Shown: positions 36,822 through 45,915 of the stretch, piece after piece
Layout of the letters: every line of letters starts with the position of its first letter
Position numbering within the stretch: position 1 is the first letter of the stretch
Source: Actinocrispum wychmicini
Lineage (GTDB): Bacteria; Actinomycetota; Actinomycetes; Mycobacteriales; Pseudonocardiaceae
Length of the DNA: 64,000 nucleotides
Assembly: GCF_004345645.1 (NCBI RefSeq)
Contig: NZ_SLWS01000006.1
Location: 434,001 to 498,000 of the forward strand
Reading direction: 5' to 3'
Notes under the pieces: generated by a model
Database searches by the model: none
What the model was told of the DNA's origin: nothing
Seen by the model: only the letters and a program-made list of their open reading frames with translations
Program-made: the position numbers and the translations under genes

Positions 36822-37592
36822 ATGACGACGACAACCGTGACCTCGGCCGACGGAACCAAGATCGCCTACGACCGGGCAGGCACCGGGCCGGCGCTGGTGT
36901 TGATAGACGGCGCCTGCTGCTACCGGCACTTCGGTCCGCAGGTACCCCTCGCGGCCGTGCTCGCGACGGACTTCACTGTGTACACGTACGACCGCCGAGG
37001 CCGCGGCGAAAGCACCGACACCTTGCCGTACTCGGTGCAACGCGAGGTCGAGGACATCGAAGCGGTCATCCAGGAAGCCGGCGGCTCGGCCTTCCTCTAC
37101 GGCCATTCCTCCGGTGCCTTGCTCGCCGCGCAGTCGCATCGGCTGTCCGTGCCGAAGATGGTGTTGTTCGAGCCGCCGGTAGGGGACGGCGGATTCGCCT
37201 CGTTCCCACCGGAGTTCGTCACCCAGTTGGGTGCCCTCGTCGACGAAGGCAAACGCGGCGACGCGGTGGAGATGTTCAACCGTGCCATCGGCGTGCCGGA
37301 CGAGGTGATGGACGGCATGATGCGGCCGGTGTGGCCGGCCCTGGAAGCGCTCGCCCACACCCTGCTGTACGACTGCGCGATCGTGGCAGCGACCGACTTC
37401 GACGTGGTGCGGTCCGTCCAGGCCGAGACCCTGGTGCTCAGCAGCCACACCACCGGTGCGGACATGGCCGCCCGGTCCGCCGCGGTCGCCGAGAACCTGC
37501 CGAACGGCACGCACCGGGCGCTGGCCGGCGAGTGGCACGGCGTGGCCCCGGAGGACCTCGCCAAGGTGCTGATCGAGTTCTACCAGGGGTAA
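36822..37592 (+). CDS. Alpha/beta-hydrolase
   Basis: A 256-residue soluble alpha/beta-hydrolase. The nucleophile elbow is GHSSG (in FLYGHSSGALLAA, about residues 92-104); upstream are LVLIDGACC and YDRRGRGEST, and a C-terminal His is in GEWHGVAPEDL. No signal peptide. The substrate is unknown. It ends 3 nt before the kdpE stop on the other strand. Confidence 0.85.
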   Translation: MTTTTVTSADGTKIAYDRAGTGPALVLIDGACCYRHFGPQVPLAAVLATDFTVYTYDRRGRGESTDTLPYSVQREVEDIEAVIQEAGGSAFLYGHSSGALLAAQSHRLSVPKMVLFEPPVGDGGFASFPPEFVTQLGALVDEGKRGDAVEMFNRAIGVPDEVMDGMMRPVWPALEALAHTLLYDCAIVAATDFDVVRSVQAETLVLSSHTTGADMAARSAAVAENLPNGTHRALAGEWHGVAPEDLAKVLIEFYQG

Positions 37593-37595
37593 CTG

Positions 37596-38282
37596 CTATG
37601 CCGTTTCGAAGCGGTAGCCCATGCCGGGCTCGGTCAGCAGGTGCCGTGGGTGCGACGGCTGGGGTTCGAGTTTCCGGCGCAGCTGCGCCAGGTACACCCT
37701 GAGGTAGTGGGTCTCGGCCGCGTAGGCCGGGCCCCACACCTCCTGCAGCAGCTGCTTCTGCGCCACCAGCCGGCCCTTGTTGCGGACCAGCACCTCCAGG
37801 ACACCCCACTCGGTCGGGGTCAGGTGCACCTCGGCGCCTTCCTTCAGCACCTTCTTGGCCGCCAGGTCCACGGTGAACGAGCCGGTCTCGACGACCGCCT
37901 CCTCCTCGCCCGGGCCGGCCACGGTCGACCGGCGCACCGCCGCCCGCAGCCGGGCCAGCAGCTCGTCCATGCCGAACGGCTTGGTGACGTAGTCGTCCGC
38001 GCCCACGTCCAACGCCTCCACCTTGTCGCCGGAGTCGGTGCGGGCGGACAGCACGATGATCGGGACCGTGGTCCAGCCGCGCAGGCCGGCGATCACGTCC
38101 GTGCCGTCGATGTCCGGCAGGCCCAGGTCGAGCACGACCACGTCCGGCTTGCCCTCGGCGGCCGCGCGCAGGGCCGCCGCGCCGTCGTGCGCGGTGATCA
38201 CCTGATAGCCACGCGCGGACAGGTTGATTCGCAGCGCGCGGACGATCTGCGGCTCGTCGTCCACCACCAGGACCTTGGTCAT
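37596..38282 (-). CDS. kdpE: Response regulator KdpE
   Basis: A 228-residue OmpR-family response regulator. The receiver domain has the acidic pocket (VVDDE) and phospho-acceptor D52 in VVLDLGLPD, plus K in DYVTKPFG; the winged-helix DNA-binding domain has EVHLTPTEWGVLEVLVRN and THYLRVYLAQLRRKLE. The ATG overlaps the kdpD stop (ATGA). KdpE activates K+-uptake genes in other bacteria; none are in this window. Confidence 0.93.
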   Translation of the reverse strand: MTKVLVVDDEPQIVRALRINLSARGYQVITAHDGAAALRAAAEGKPDVVVLDLGLPDIDGTDVIAGLRGWTTVPIIVLSARTDSGDKVEALDVGADDYVTKPFGMDELLARLRAAVRRSTVAGPGEEEAVVETGSFTVDLAAKKVLKEGAEVHLTPTEWGVLEVLVRNKGRLVAQKQLLQEVWGPAYAAETHYLRVYLAQLRRKLEPQPSHPRHLLTEPGMGYRFETA

Positions 38283-40861
38283 ACCTTCGCCTCCGGAAGT
38301 GAGATCACGACTGTCAGGCCGCCGCCGGGAGTGTCCTCGGCGCGGATCGTGCCGCCCATGGCCTCGGTGAAGCCCTTCGCCACCGACAGGCCGAGGCCGA
38401 CACCGGGCGTGTTGTCCCGGTCGCCGAGGCGCTGGAACGGCGCGAACACCGCGGTCGACGTGCCCTTCGGCAGGCCGCGGCCGTGGTCCACCACCCACAG
38501 CTCGACCCGGTCGCCGTACGCGCTCGCCCGCAGGGCCACCGCCGGCTCGTCCACGCTCACCCGCCCATCACCGTCCACATCGACCTTCCGGCTCGGTACG
38601 ACCACGCCGTGCCGCAACGCGTTGTCCACCACATTAGCCACTACCCGCTCCAACAGGCCGACATCGGCACGCACCAACGGCAGTCCTTCGTCCACGTCGA
38701 CCGCGACCCCGGCGTCGTTGTCCACACCGGACAGGGCGCGCGCCACCACCTCGTAGTAGCCCACCGGCTTCAGGTTCGGCTCGACCGCGCCGGTGGCCAG
38801 CCGGGACGAGTCCAGCAGGTTGTCCACCAGGCCGGCCAGCCGGTCGGCCGACTCCTCCACGGTCGCCAGCAGCTCGGCGGTGTCCTCTTCGGACAGCTTC
38901 AGGTCGGGTGCGCGCAGGCTGCCGACCGCGGCTTTGATCGAGGTCAACGGCGTCCGCAGGTCATGTCCGACGGCCGACAGCAGGGCCGTCCGCAGCTCGG
39001 TCGTCTCGGCCCGGCGCTGCGCCTTCATCGTCTGCGCGGCCATCCGCTGCTGCCGCAACGCGAGCAGCGCCTGGCCGGCGGCGGCTTCGAGGACACGCCG
39101 GTCGTGTGCGGGCAAAGCCTTGCCACGCAACGCCAAGTGCACGTCCGTGGTCACCGGCACGTCGACGTCGGCCTCGTCCGGCTCGTCGCACGGGGAGTCG
39201 CCGACGCACGCGACCCGGTGCCACGTGCCGTCCTCCTTTTCCAGCAACGCCACGGACGTCAGCCCGAAGTTCTCCTTGACCTTGGCCAGCAGCCGGTCCA
39301 ACGGTTCGATGTGGGTCAGCACGGTCCGCGAGTACGACGCCAGCAGCGCGGCCTCGGTCCGGGCCCGCGCGGCCAGTTCCGCCCGGCGGGCGGCCCGGTC
39401 GACCACCACCGCGACCATGACCGCCACGACGACCATCGCGACCAACGTGACGACGTTCTGCTGCGCGTCGACCGTGAGCGTGAAGAACGGCTCGGTGAAG
39501 AAGAAGTTCAGCAGCAGCGCGCACAGCACGGACGCGAACACCGCCGGGCCGAGCCCGCCGACCAGGGCGACCACGATGATGGCCAGGAAGTAGTCGATGA
39601 CGTTGGTCGACAGGATCAGGCTCTGCCGCAGCAACGCGCCGACCGCGGTCGCCACCGCCGGCAGCATGATCGCGAGGGACCAGCCGACGATCCGGCGCTG
39701 CCGGGACAGCGGGCTGCGCGCGAACTTCGCCCGCAGCCGGCCACCGGACTCCTCGTGGGTGACCATGTGCACGTCGATCGGCCCGGACTGCTGCACCACG
39801 GACGCGCCGATGCCCTCGTCGAACACCCGCGCCAGCCGCGACCGGCGGGACGTGCCGAGCACGAGCTGGGTGGCGTTGGCGCCGCGGGCGAAGTCGAGCA
39901 TCGCGGTCGGGACGTCGTCACCGACCACGGTGTGCCAGGTCGCGCCCACGTCGTCGGTGAGCTTGCGGAGCTTGCTGAACGCGTCCGGCCCGACCCCCGC
40001 GAGCCCGTCGCCGCGCAGCACGTGCAGCACCATCAGCTCGGCGCCGGAGCGGGTCGCGATCCGGCTGGCGCGGCGGAGCAGTGTCTCGCTCTCCTTGCCG
40101 CCGGTGATCGCCACGACGACCCGTTCGCGGGCCTCCCACGTGTCGGTGATCTCCTTCTCCGCGCGGTAGCGCTGCAGGGCGACGTCCACCTGGTCGGCCA
40201 CCCACAGCAGGGCCAGCTCGCGCAGCGCGGTGAGGTTGCCCGGCCGGAAGTAGTTGCCCAGTGCGGCGTCGATCCGGTGGGCCGGGTAGACGTTGCCGTG
40301 CGCGAGGCGGCGGCGCAGCGCCTCCGGGGTGATGTCGATCAGCTCGATCTGCTCGGCCCGGCGGACCACCTCGTCCGGGACGGTCTCCAGCTGCCGGGCG
40401 CCGGTGATCCGCTCCACCACGTCGTTGAGCGACTCCAGGTGCTGCACGTTGACCGTGGACAGCACGTCGATCCCGGCGGACAGCAGCTCCTCCACGTCCT
40501 GCCAGCGCTTGGCGTTGCGGGAGCCGGGGACGTTCGTGTGGGCCAGCTCGTCGACCACGGCCAGTTCGGGCTTGCGGGCCAGGACCGCGTCCACGTCGAG
40601 CTCCTCGAACTCCTGGCCCCGGTACTCCATGCGCGTGCGCGGGACCGCCTCCAGGCCGGTGATCAACGCGGCGGTCTTGGCCCGGCCGTGCGTCTCGACC
40701 AGCCCGACCACCACGTCGGTGCCCCGCTCCAGGCGGCGGTGGGCCTCGCCGAGCATGGCGAAGGTCTTGCCGACACCCGGGGCCGCACCGAGGTAGATCC
40801 GCAGCTCGCCGCGGCGGCGCTTGTAGTCCACGTCCCTAGTGTGCGCCAGCGGGGCACTCAC
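38279..40861 (-). CDS. kdpD: Sensor histidine kinase KdpD
   Basis: An 860-residue membrane sensor kinase. The order is an N-terminal KdpD domain with GAAPGVGKT (residues 25-33), a universal-stress-protein-like domain (about 245-365), four transmembrane helices (about 400-500, DUF4118), a GAF-like region, then HisKA with H633 in AVGHDLRTPLTS and the HATPase domain. It senses K+ limitation or turgor and phosphorylates KdpE. The GTG start at 40861 is chosen over an internal GTG at 40831. The kdpFABC genes that normally adjoin it are absent here. Confidence 0.94.
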   Translation of the reverse strand: MSAPLAHTRDVDYKRRRGELRIYLGAAPGVGKTFAMLGEAHRRLERGTDVVVGLVETHGRAKTAALITGLEAVPRTRMEYRGQEFEELDVDAVLARKPELAVVDELAHTNVPGSRNAKRWQDVEELLSAGIDVLSTVNVQHLESLNDVVERITGARQLETVPDEVVRRAEQIELIDITPEALRRRLAHGNVYPAHRIDAALGNYFRPGNLTALRELALLWVADQVDVALQRYRAEKEITDTWEARERVVVAITGGKESETLLRRASRIATRSGAELMVLHVLRGDGLAGVGPDAFSKLRKLTDDVGATWHTVVGDDVPTAMLDFARGANATQLVLGTSRRSRLARVFDEGIGASVVQQSGPIDVHMVTHEESGGRLRAKFARSPLSRQRRIVGWSLAIMLPAVATAVGALLRQSLILSTNVIDYFLAIIVVALVGGLGPAVFASVLCALLLNFFFTEPFFTLTVDAQQNVVTLVAMVVVAVMVAVVVDRAARRAELAARARTEAALLASYSRTVLTHIEPLDRLLAKVKENFGLTSVALLEKEDGTWHRVACVGDSPCDEPDEADVDVPVTTDVHLALRGKALPAHDRRVLEAAAGQALLALRQQRMAAQTMKAQRRAETTELRTALLSAVGHDLRTPLTSIKAAVGSLRAPDLKLSEEDTAELLATVEESADRLAGLVDNLLDSSRLATGAVEPNLKPVGYYEVVARALSGVDNDAGVAVDVDEGLPLVRADVGLLERVVANVVDNALRHGVVVPSRKVDVDGDGRVSVDEPAVALRASAYGDRVELWVVDHGRGLPKGTSTAVFAPFQRLGDRDNTPGVGLGLSVAKGFTEAMGGTIRAEDTPGGGLTVVISLPEAKV

Positions 40862-41162
40862 GCCCGCTCGGCGCGGTTGACGTTGCGCACACTCGTGTCC
40901 TGTCCCTCGACCGGGTAATCCGGATCACACCGGCTACCACGGATGTCCCCGCCGCGACAGAGCTGTTCCACCCTCACTGCCGAGGCCCGCAGGTGAGGGT
41001 GCATCGCCCCACCGCCGATCGGGGCGGCCCTGACGTGCTCTTGATGCCGGGAAACGCCGCTTTGACGGGTTCTTGATCCACCGCTCGACCAGAGATCCCT
41101 TGCCGAAATTAGATGCATTAGCTATTAATATTGTTACACGGAGGGTACTTGGGAGGTAACAC
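40862..41162 (+). promoter_or_regulatory. 301-bp gap between kdpD and asnB; AT-rich promoter next to asnB
   Basis: No gene is supported in the gap. The last 60 bp (about 41105-41140) are sharply AT-rich (TTAGATGCATTAGC followed by TATTAATATTG), unlike the rest of the window, and precede a strong GGGAGG ribosome site 6 nt before the asnB ATG. Repeated TTAG and TATT words suggest an operator, possibly for the MarR regulator encoded after asnB. Confidence 0.45.
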
Positions 41163-42983
41163 ATGTGCGGGATCACTGGATGGGTGTCGTACGACCGGGA
41201 CCTGACCCGCGAGCAACCGACCATCGACGCGATGACCGAGACCATGTCCTGCCGCGGCCCGGACGCCGCCGGCACATGGGTCGCCCGGGATGCCGCGCTG
41301 GGACACCGGCGACTCGCCGTCATCGACATCCCGGGCGGAACGCAGCCCATGTCCGTGTCCACGCCACAGGGCGACGTGGCCATGGTCTACAGCGGCGAGG
41401 CGTACAACTTCACCGAGCTACGCGCGGAACTGGAGGCGCGCGGCGAAAGGTTCACCACCAGCAGCGACACCGAAGTGGTGCTCCGCGGCTACCTGCAGTG
41501 GGGCGAGGCGGTGGCGGACCGGCTCAACGGCATGTACGCGTTCGCCATCTGGGACGCGCGCACCCACAAGCTCGTGATGATCCGGGACCGGATGGGCATC
41601 AAGCCCTTCTACTTCCACCCCACCGCCGACGGCGTGCTGTTCGGCTCCGAACCCAAGGCCATCCTGGCCAATCCCCTGGTCAAGGCCATCGTGGACATCG
41701 ACGGGTTCCGCGAGATGGCCGGGTTCATCAAGACCCCCGGCCACGCGTTCTACAAGGGCATGAAGGAGGTCGTGCCCGGCACGATCGTGACGGTCACCAA
41801 GGAGGGCATCCGCGAGCGCACCTACTGGCGGCTGGAGACCAAACAGCACACCGACGACCTGGAGACCACGGTCAGCCGGGTCCGGGAACTGCTCGACGAC
41901 ATCGTCCGGCGGCAGCTCGTGTCGGACGTGCCCGAGTGCGTGCTGCTGTCCGGCGGCCTGGACTCCAGCGCGATCACCGCCCTGTCCGCCGCCCAGCTGG
42001 ACATCCCGGTGCGCAGCTTCGCCGTGGACTTCGTCGGCCAGACCGAGAACTTCCAGCCCGACGACGTGCGCGCCACCCCGGACACGCCGTACGTGCACGA
42101 CGTGGCCGAGCACGTCAAGACCGACCACAGCGACATCGTGCTCGACCACAGGGAACTGGCCGACCCGGACGTCCGCCGCAAGGTCATCACCGCCCGGGAC
42201 ATGCCGACCGGCATGGGCGACATGGACGCGTCGCTCTACCTGCTGTTCAAGGCGATCCGCGCGGAGTCGACCGTGGCGCTGTCCGGGGAGTCGGCGGACG
42301 AGATCTTCGGCGGCTACAAGCAGTTCCACGACCCGGAGGTCCAGCTCGCGGACAACTGGCCGTGGATCGAGATGTTCCGCAAGACCGACATGACCGGCCT
42401 GGACAGCCCGGACAGCGGCTGGAACCGGCTGGACCTGCCCGGGTACTGGCGGGAGAAGTACACCGCGGCGGTGGCCGAGGTCGACCGGCTGGACACCGAG
42501 GACGACTTCACCCACCGGATGCGGGTCAACTCGTACCTGCACCTGACCCGGTTCGTGCGGATGCTGCTGGACCGCAAGGACAGGATGTCGATGGCGGTCG
42601 GGCTGGAGGTCCGGGTGCCGTTCTGCGACCACCGGCTCGTGGAGTACGTGTACAACACGCCGTGGTCGATGAAGACGTACGACGGCAGGGAGAAGAGCCT
42701 GCTGCGCGGCGCGGCCAAGGACGTACTGCCGGAGTCGGTGGTGCGCCGGGTGAAGAGCCCGTATCCGTCCACACAGGACCCCGCGTACGGCAAGGAGATC
42801 CAACGGCAGGTCCGGGATCTGCTCGCCGAGGGGAACCACCGGGTGTTCGACCTGACCGACCGAAAGTGGGCCCAGTCGCTGGCCACCGTCGACGAGGTGA
42901 CAGGGCGTGACCGTGGCGCCCTGGAGCGGATCCTCAACATGGCGGTGTGGCTGGACATCTACCGGCCCGAAATGGTGTCCTAG
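41163..42983 (+). CDS. asnB: Asparagine synthase (glutamine-hydrolysing)
   Basis: A 606-residue class-B asparagine synthetase: it makes asparagine from aspartate, ATP and glutamine. The N-terminal glutaminase has Cys2 (MCGITGWVS) as nucleophile and the MSCRGPDA segment; the synthetase half has the PP-loop LLSGGLDSS (about 260-268), GESADEIFGGYKQFH and LRGAAKDVLPESVVRR. The start is well supported by GGGAGG at 6 nt. It is followed by a marR gene 25 nt later, a likely two-gene operon with local control. Confidence 0.94.
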   Translation: MCGITGWVSYDRDLTREQPTIDAMTETMSCRGPDAAGTWVARDAALGHRRLAVIDIPGGTQPMSVSTPQGDVAMVYSGEAYNFTELRAELEARGERFTTSSDTEVVLRGYLQWGEAVADRLNGMYAFAIWDARTHKLVMIRDRMGIKPFYFHPTADGVLFGSEPKAILANPLVKAIVDIDGFREMAGFIKTPGHAFYKGMKEVVPGTIVTVTKEGIRERTYWRLETKQHTDDLETTVSRVRELLDDIVRRQLVSDVPECVLLSGGLDSSAITALSAAQLDIPVRSFAVDFVGQTENFQPDDVRATPDTPYVHDVAEHVKTDHSDIVLDHRELADPDVRRKVITARDMPTGMGDMDASLYLLFKAIRAESTVALSGESADEIFGGYKQFHDPEVQLADNWPWIEMFRKTDMTGLDSPDSGWNRLDLPGYWREKYTAAVAEVDRLDTEDDFTHRMRVNSYLHLTRFVRMLLDRKDRMSMAVGLEVRVPFCDHRLVEYVYNTPWSMKTYDGREKSLLRGAAKDVLPESVVRRVKSPYPSTQDPAYGKEIQRQVRDLLAEGNHRVFDLTDRKWAQSLATVDEVTGRDRGALERILNMAVWLDIYRPEMVS

Positions 42984-43008
42984 CGTCAAACCGGACGTGG
43001 AGGGCAAA

Positions 43009-43476
43009 ATGACATCCGAGCAGCAGGCGTTCGACATCGTGATCGCGCTGCACCGGTTGCTCAGGACCCTCCGGCACGCGGTCCGCAACACCAGCCTGCA
43101 ACCCACGCAGGTCCTGGTGCTGTCCCAACTGGTGGGGTACGGCCCGATGCGTGTCGGCGAACTGGCCGCGCGGGTGCCGTGCTCCCAGCCGACCGCCACG
43201 GTGGCCGTGACCAGCCTGGAGTCGACCGGTTACGTCCGCAGGGAACCTGACCCCGCGGACGGCCGGGCGATCCGGGTGGTCGCCACCGACGAGGGCCGCG
43301 AGGTGCTGATCTCCCTCGCCCAGGGTGAGGCGCGCGAACTCGTGGCCCGGCTGGACCTGCTGGACCCGGCTGACCTGGCCGATCTCGACCGGCTGGCGCC
43401 GCTCCTCACCAAACTAGCGACGCCGATGGAGTCACTGACTCGGGACGCGCGGGCGAGGCTGACAACGGGGACATGA
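43009..43476 (+). CDS. MarR-family transcriptional regulator
   Basis: A 155-residue MarR-type winged-helix regulator (LQPTQVLVLSQLVGYGPMRV, GELAARVPCSQPTATVAVTSLE, GYVRREPDPADGRAIRV wing). The ATG at 43009 is preceded by GTGGAGGG. It is probably co-transcribed with asnB and could regulate that operon. Its last 45 bp overlap the end of mutM on the other strand, the largest tail-to-tail overlap in the window. Confidence 0.9.
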   Translation: MTSEQQAFDIVIALHRLLRTLRHAVRNTSLQPTQVLVLSQLVGYGPMRVGELAARVPCSQPTATVAVTSLESTGYVRREPDPADGRAIRVVATDEGREVLISLAQGEARELVARLDLLDPADLADLDRLAPLLTKLATPMESLTRDARARLTTGT

Positions 43477-44298
43477 GAACGACGAGCGGTTCATGAACGC
43501 CTCGCGGCGGATGATGCCGCCGCACCGGTTACAGGGATTGCCTTCCTGGCCGTACGCGTTCAGGGACCGGTCGAAGTAGCCGGACTGGCCGTTCACGTTC
43601 ACGTACAGCTCGTCGAAGGACGTCCCGCCGAGTTCGAGGGCCTCGTTCATCACGTCGGTGGCGTGCTGCAGCACCTCGGCGGCCTTCGCCGGGCTGAGCT
43701 TGTCGGTCGGCCGGGCCCAGTGCAGCTTGGCCCGCCAGAGTGCCTCGTCGGCGTAGATGTTGCCGATCCCGGACACCAGGGTCTGGTCCAGCAGGGCCCG
43801 TTTCACGTCGGTGTGCTTGCGGCGTAACGCTTTCACCACCGCGACCGGGTCGAAGGCCGGGTCCATCGGGTCGCGGGCGATGTGCGCGACCGGGACCGGC
43901 AGCAGCACCGTGTCCACCGTGACCATTTCGGACAGTGCCAGGCCGCCGAACGTGCGCTGGTCCACGAACCGCAACTCCGGGCCCTTGTCCTTGAACCGGA
44001 ACCGGATCCGCAGGTGCTTCTCGTCCTCGTACCCCTTCGGGCGGACGAGCATCTGGCCGCTCATGCCGAGGTGCGCGAGCATGGCCTCGCCGTTGTCCAG
44101 CTCCACCCACAGGTACTTGCCGCGCCGGCTGACCGCGTCGATCCGCGCACCCTTGAGCCGGGCCGCGAAGTCCAACCCGCCCAGCTCATGCCGACGGACC
44201 GCGCGCGGATGCAGGACTTCGACGTCGGTGATGGTCCGACCGGACGCGTGCGCCGCCAGCCCCCGGCGGACGACCTCGACCTCAGGTAGTTCCGGCAT
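43432..44298 (-). CDS. mutM: Formamidopyrimidine-DNA glycosylase (Fpg)
   Basis: A 288-residue bifunctional DNA glycosylase/AP lyase that removes 8-oxoguanine. The N-terminal MPELPEVEVVRRGL provides the catalytic Pro2 and Glu3; LGMSGQM and VSGIGNIYADEALW are family segments. The C-terminal zinc finger is C-x2-C ... C-x2-C (CNRCGG and CPRC), with GQEGNPC before it. The start is ATG 44298, inside the rnc tail (17-bp overlap), giving the conserved rnc-mutM order. Confidence 0.95.
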   Translation of the reverse strand: MPELPEVEVVRRGLAAHASGRTITDVEVLHPRAVRRHELGGLDFAARLKGARIDAVSRRGKYLWVELDNGEAMLAHLGMSGQMLVRPKGYEDEKHLRIRFRFKDKGPELRFVDQRTFGGLALSEMVTVDTVLLPVPVAHIARDPMDPAFDPVAVVKALRRKHTDVKRALLDQTLVSGIGNIYADEALWRAKLHWARPTDKLSPAKAAEVLQHATDVMNEALELGGTSFDELYVNVNGQSGYFDRSLNAYGQEGNPCNRCGGIIRREAFMNRSSFSCPRCQPRPRVPSQ

Positions 44299-45016
44299 CG
44301 TCCTGCTCGGACAGCTCACGGTAGGCCGCCTCGGCGGCCTTCTGCTCGGCTTCCTTCTTGGTACGCCCGTCCCCGCTGCCGTAGCTGCGGCCGGCGACCA
44401 CCACGGTCGCGCTGAACTCCTTGCGGTGGTCCGGGCCCTCCTCCTCGACCCGGTACTCCGGCACACCCAGCCCGGCCGACGCGCACAGCTCCTGCAGGCT
44501 CGTCTTCCAGTCCAGGCCGGCACCCCGCCGCGGCGCCTCGTCCAGCAGCTGGTCGAACAGCTTGTGCACGACCAACCGGGCGACGTCGATGCCTTCCTGC
44601 AGGTACACGGCACCGATCACGGCTTCGAGCGTGTCCGCGAGGATGCTCGCCTTGTCCCGGCCACCGGTCAGCTCCTCGCCCTTGCCCAGCAGCAGGTGCG
44701 AGCCGAGGCCACCCGCGCCGAGGTTGCGCGCGACCCGGGCCAGGGCGTGCATGTTCACCACGCTGGCCCGCAGCCGCGCGAGCTGGCCTTCCGGCAGATC
44801 GCTGTGTGTCCGGTACAGGTGGTCGGTGATCACCATGCCGAGAACCGAGTCGCCCAGGAACTCCAGCCGCTCGTTCGGCGGCAGGCCACCGTTCTCGTAC
44901 GCGTACGACCGGTGGGTGAGCGCCAGATGAAGCAACTCAGGGTCCAGGTGGACATCGAGCGCCGCAAGCAGCGAACTGGGATCTCCCGCGCCGTTCCGGC
45001 CGCTCCTACCCGCCAT
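44282..45016 (-). CDS. rnc: Ribonuclease III
   Basis: A 244-residue dsRNA endonuclease that processes rRNA precursors and structured mRNAs. The catalytic signature NERLEFLGDSVLG is at about residues 48-60, with DTLEAVIGAVYLQEG carrying the second metal-binding Asp/Glu, and a C-terminal dsRNA-binding domain (DWKTSLQELC ... GRTKKEAEQKAAEAAY). The ATG at 45016 begins MAGRSGRN; the longer upstream frame runs through rpmF and is not used. Confidence 0.95.
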   Translation of the reverse strand: MAGRSGRNGAGDPSSLLAALDVHLDPELLHLALTHRSYAYENGGLPPNERLEFLGDSVLGMVITDHLYRTHSDLPEGQLARLRASVVNMHALARVARNLGAGGLGSHLLLGKGEELTGGRDKASILADTLEAVIGAVYLQEGIDVARLVVHKLFDQLLDEAPRRGAGLDWKTSLQELCASAGLGVPEYRVEEEGPDHRKEFSATVVVAGRSYGSGDGRTKKEAEQKAAEAAYRELSEQDDAGTT

Positions 45017-45042
45017 CGCCCTCTGAGCCTCCGCGTTTTCGA

Positions 45043-45225
45043 TCAAGCAGGCTGGGTGACCTGACGGCCGTTGTACTGGCCGCACGCCGGGCACGCGACA
45101 TGCTGGGGCTTGGGCTGGCGGCACGCGCGGTTGGAGCACGGCTCCAGCGGAACCGCGGTGGTCTTCCACTGGGCGCGGCGCGAGCGCGTGTTCGAGCGCG
45201 ACATCTTCCGCTTGGGGACGGCCAC
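45043..45225 (-). CDS. rpmF: 50S ribosomal protein bL32
   Basis: A 60-residue ribosomal protein with the N-terminal MAVPKRKMSRSNTRSRRA and a Cys4 zinc ribbon (CSNRAC ... CPAC). This is the zinc-containing form, not the Cys-less paralogue used under zinc limitation. It lies 2 nt downstream of the DUF177 gene, the usual pairing, and 26 nt upstream of rnc. Confidence 0.97.
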   Translation of the reverse strand: MAVPKRKMSRSNTRSRRAQWKTTAVPLEPCSNRACRQPKPQHVACPACGQYNGRQVTQPA

Positions 45226-45227
45226 GG

Positions 45228-45815
45228 CTAGTTCTCCTCAGGTCGGTCACTGGATTCGCCGAACCGCTCACGCAACGCGGCCCAGCGGGCATCGATTTTC
45301 TCATGCCCGTGGTCCGAGCCAATCTCGGCCCACTTGGCACCACACTCGGGGCACAGCCCGGGGCAGTCCGGACGGCACAGCGGAACCTGCGGCAGCGTGA
45401 GCACAACGGCGTCACGCACCACCGGCTCCAGGTCGATCCGGTCGTCGACCAGCCGAGGCACCTCGTCCTCGTCCGTCGTCTCCTCGGTGGCGCTGTTCGG
45501 ATAGGCGAACAACTCCGTCAGCTCCACCTCGACCCGCCCGTCCAGCGGGTCCAGGCACCGTGCGCACTCCCCCCTGGTGGGCGCGCTCGCGGTCCCGGAC
45601 ACCAACACGCCCTCGACCACCGACTCGAGCAGGACGTCCACGTCCACCTCAGCGCCGACCGGCACCTCGACGACATCGGCGATCCCCAGCGGGACATCCA
45701 CCGGGACCGTCCGTCGGACCGCACGGCTGCTGCCGGGACGACGACCGAGCTCACGGGTGTCGATCACCCACGGGCTGGTGGCGTTCCGGGTGGCGGCCTG
45801 CCGGTTTTCGGACAT
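45228..45815 (-). CDS. DUF177 (YceD-like) protein
   Basis: A 195-residue protein of the DUF177/YceD family, linked in bacteria to 23S rRNA metabolism and always near rpmF. Motifs are VSGTASAPTRGECARCLDPL in the middle, and the Cys cluster C-x3-C-x3-C-x2-C (CRPDCPGLCPEC, about residues 157-168) near the C-terminus, probably a metal site. The ATG at 45815 is used; an upstream in-frame start would add residues without similarity. Confidence 0.9.
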   Translation of the reverse strand: MSENRQAATRNATSPWVIDTRELGRRPGSSRAVRRTVPVDVPLGIADVVEVPVGAEVDVDVLLESVVEGVLVSGTASAPTRGECARCLDPLDGRVEVELTELFAYPNSATEETTDEDEVPRLVDDRIDLEPVVRDAVVLTLPQVPLCRPDCPGLCPECGAKWAEIGSDHGHEKIDARWAALRERFGESSDRPEEN

Positions 45816-45915
45816 GTCTGAACCTGACAAGTAGGTCGGGCGGGAAAGGTCAACCCGACAAGAGTACGTGACAAGCACCTGCTGACAAAAATCGGGCCGG
45901 CTCGGGGCCGGAAAG

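Noticed and set aside
40858..41118. 86-codon minus-strand frame in the kdpD/asnB gap
   Set aside because: No ribosome site or similarity, and it runs through the AT-rich asnB promoter.
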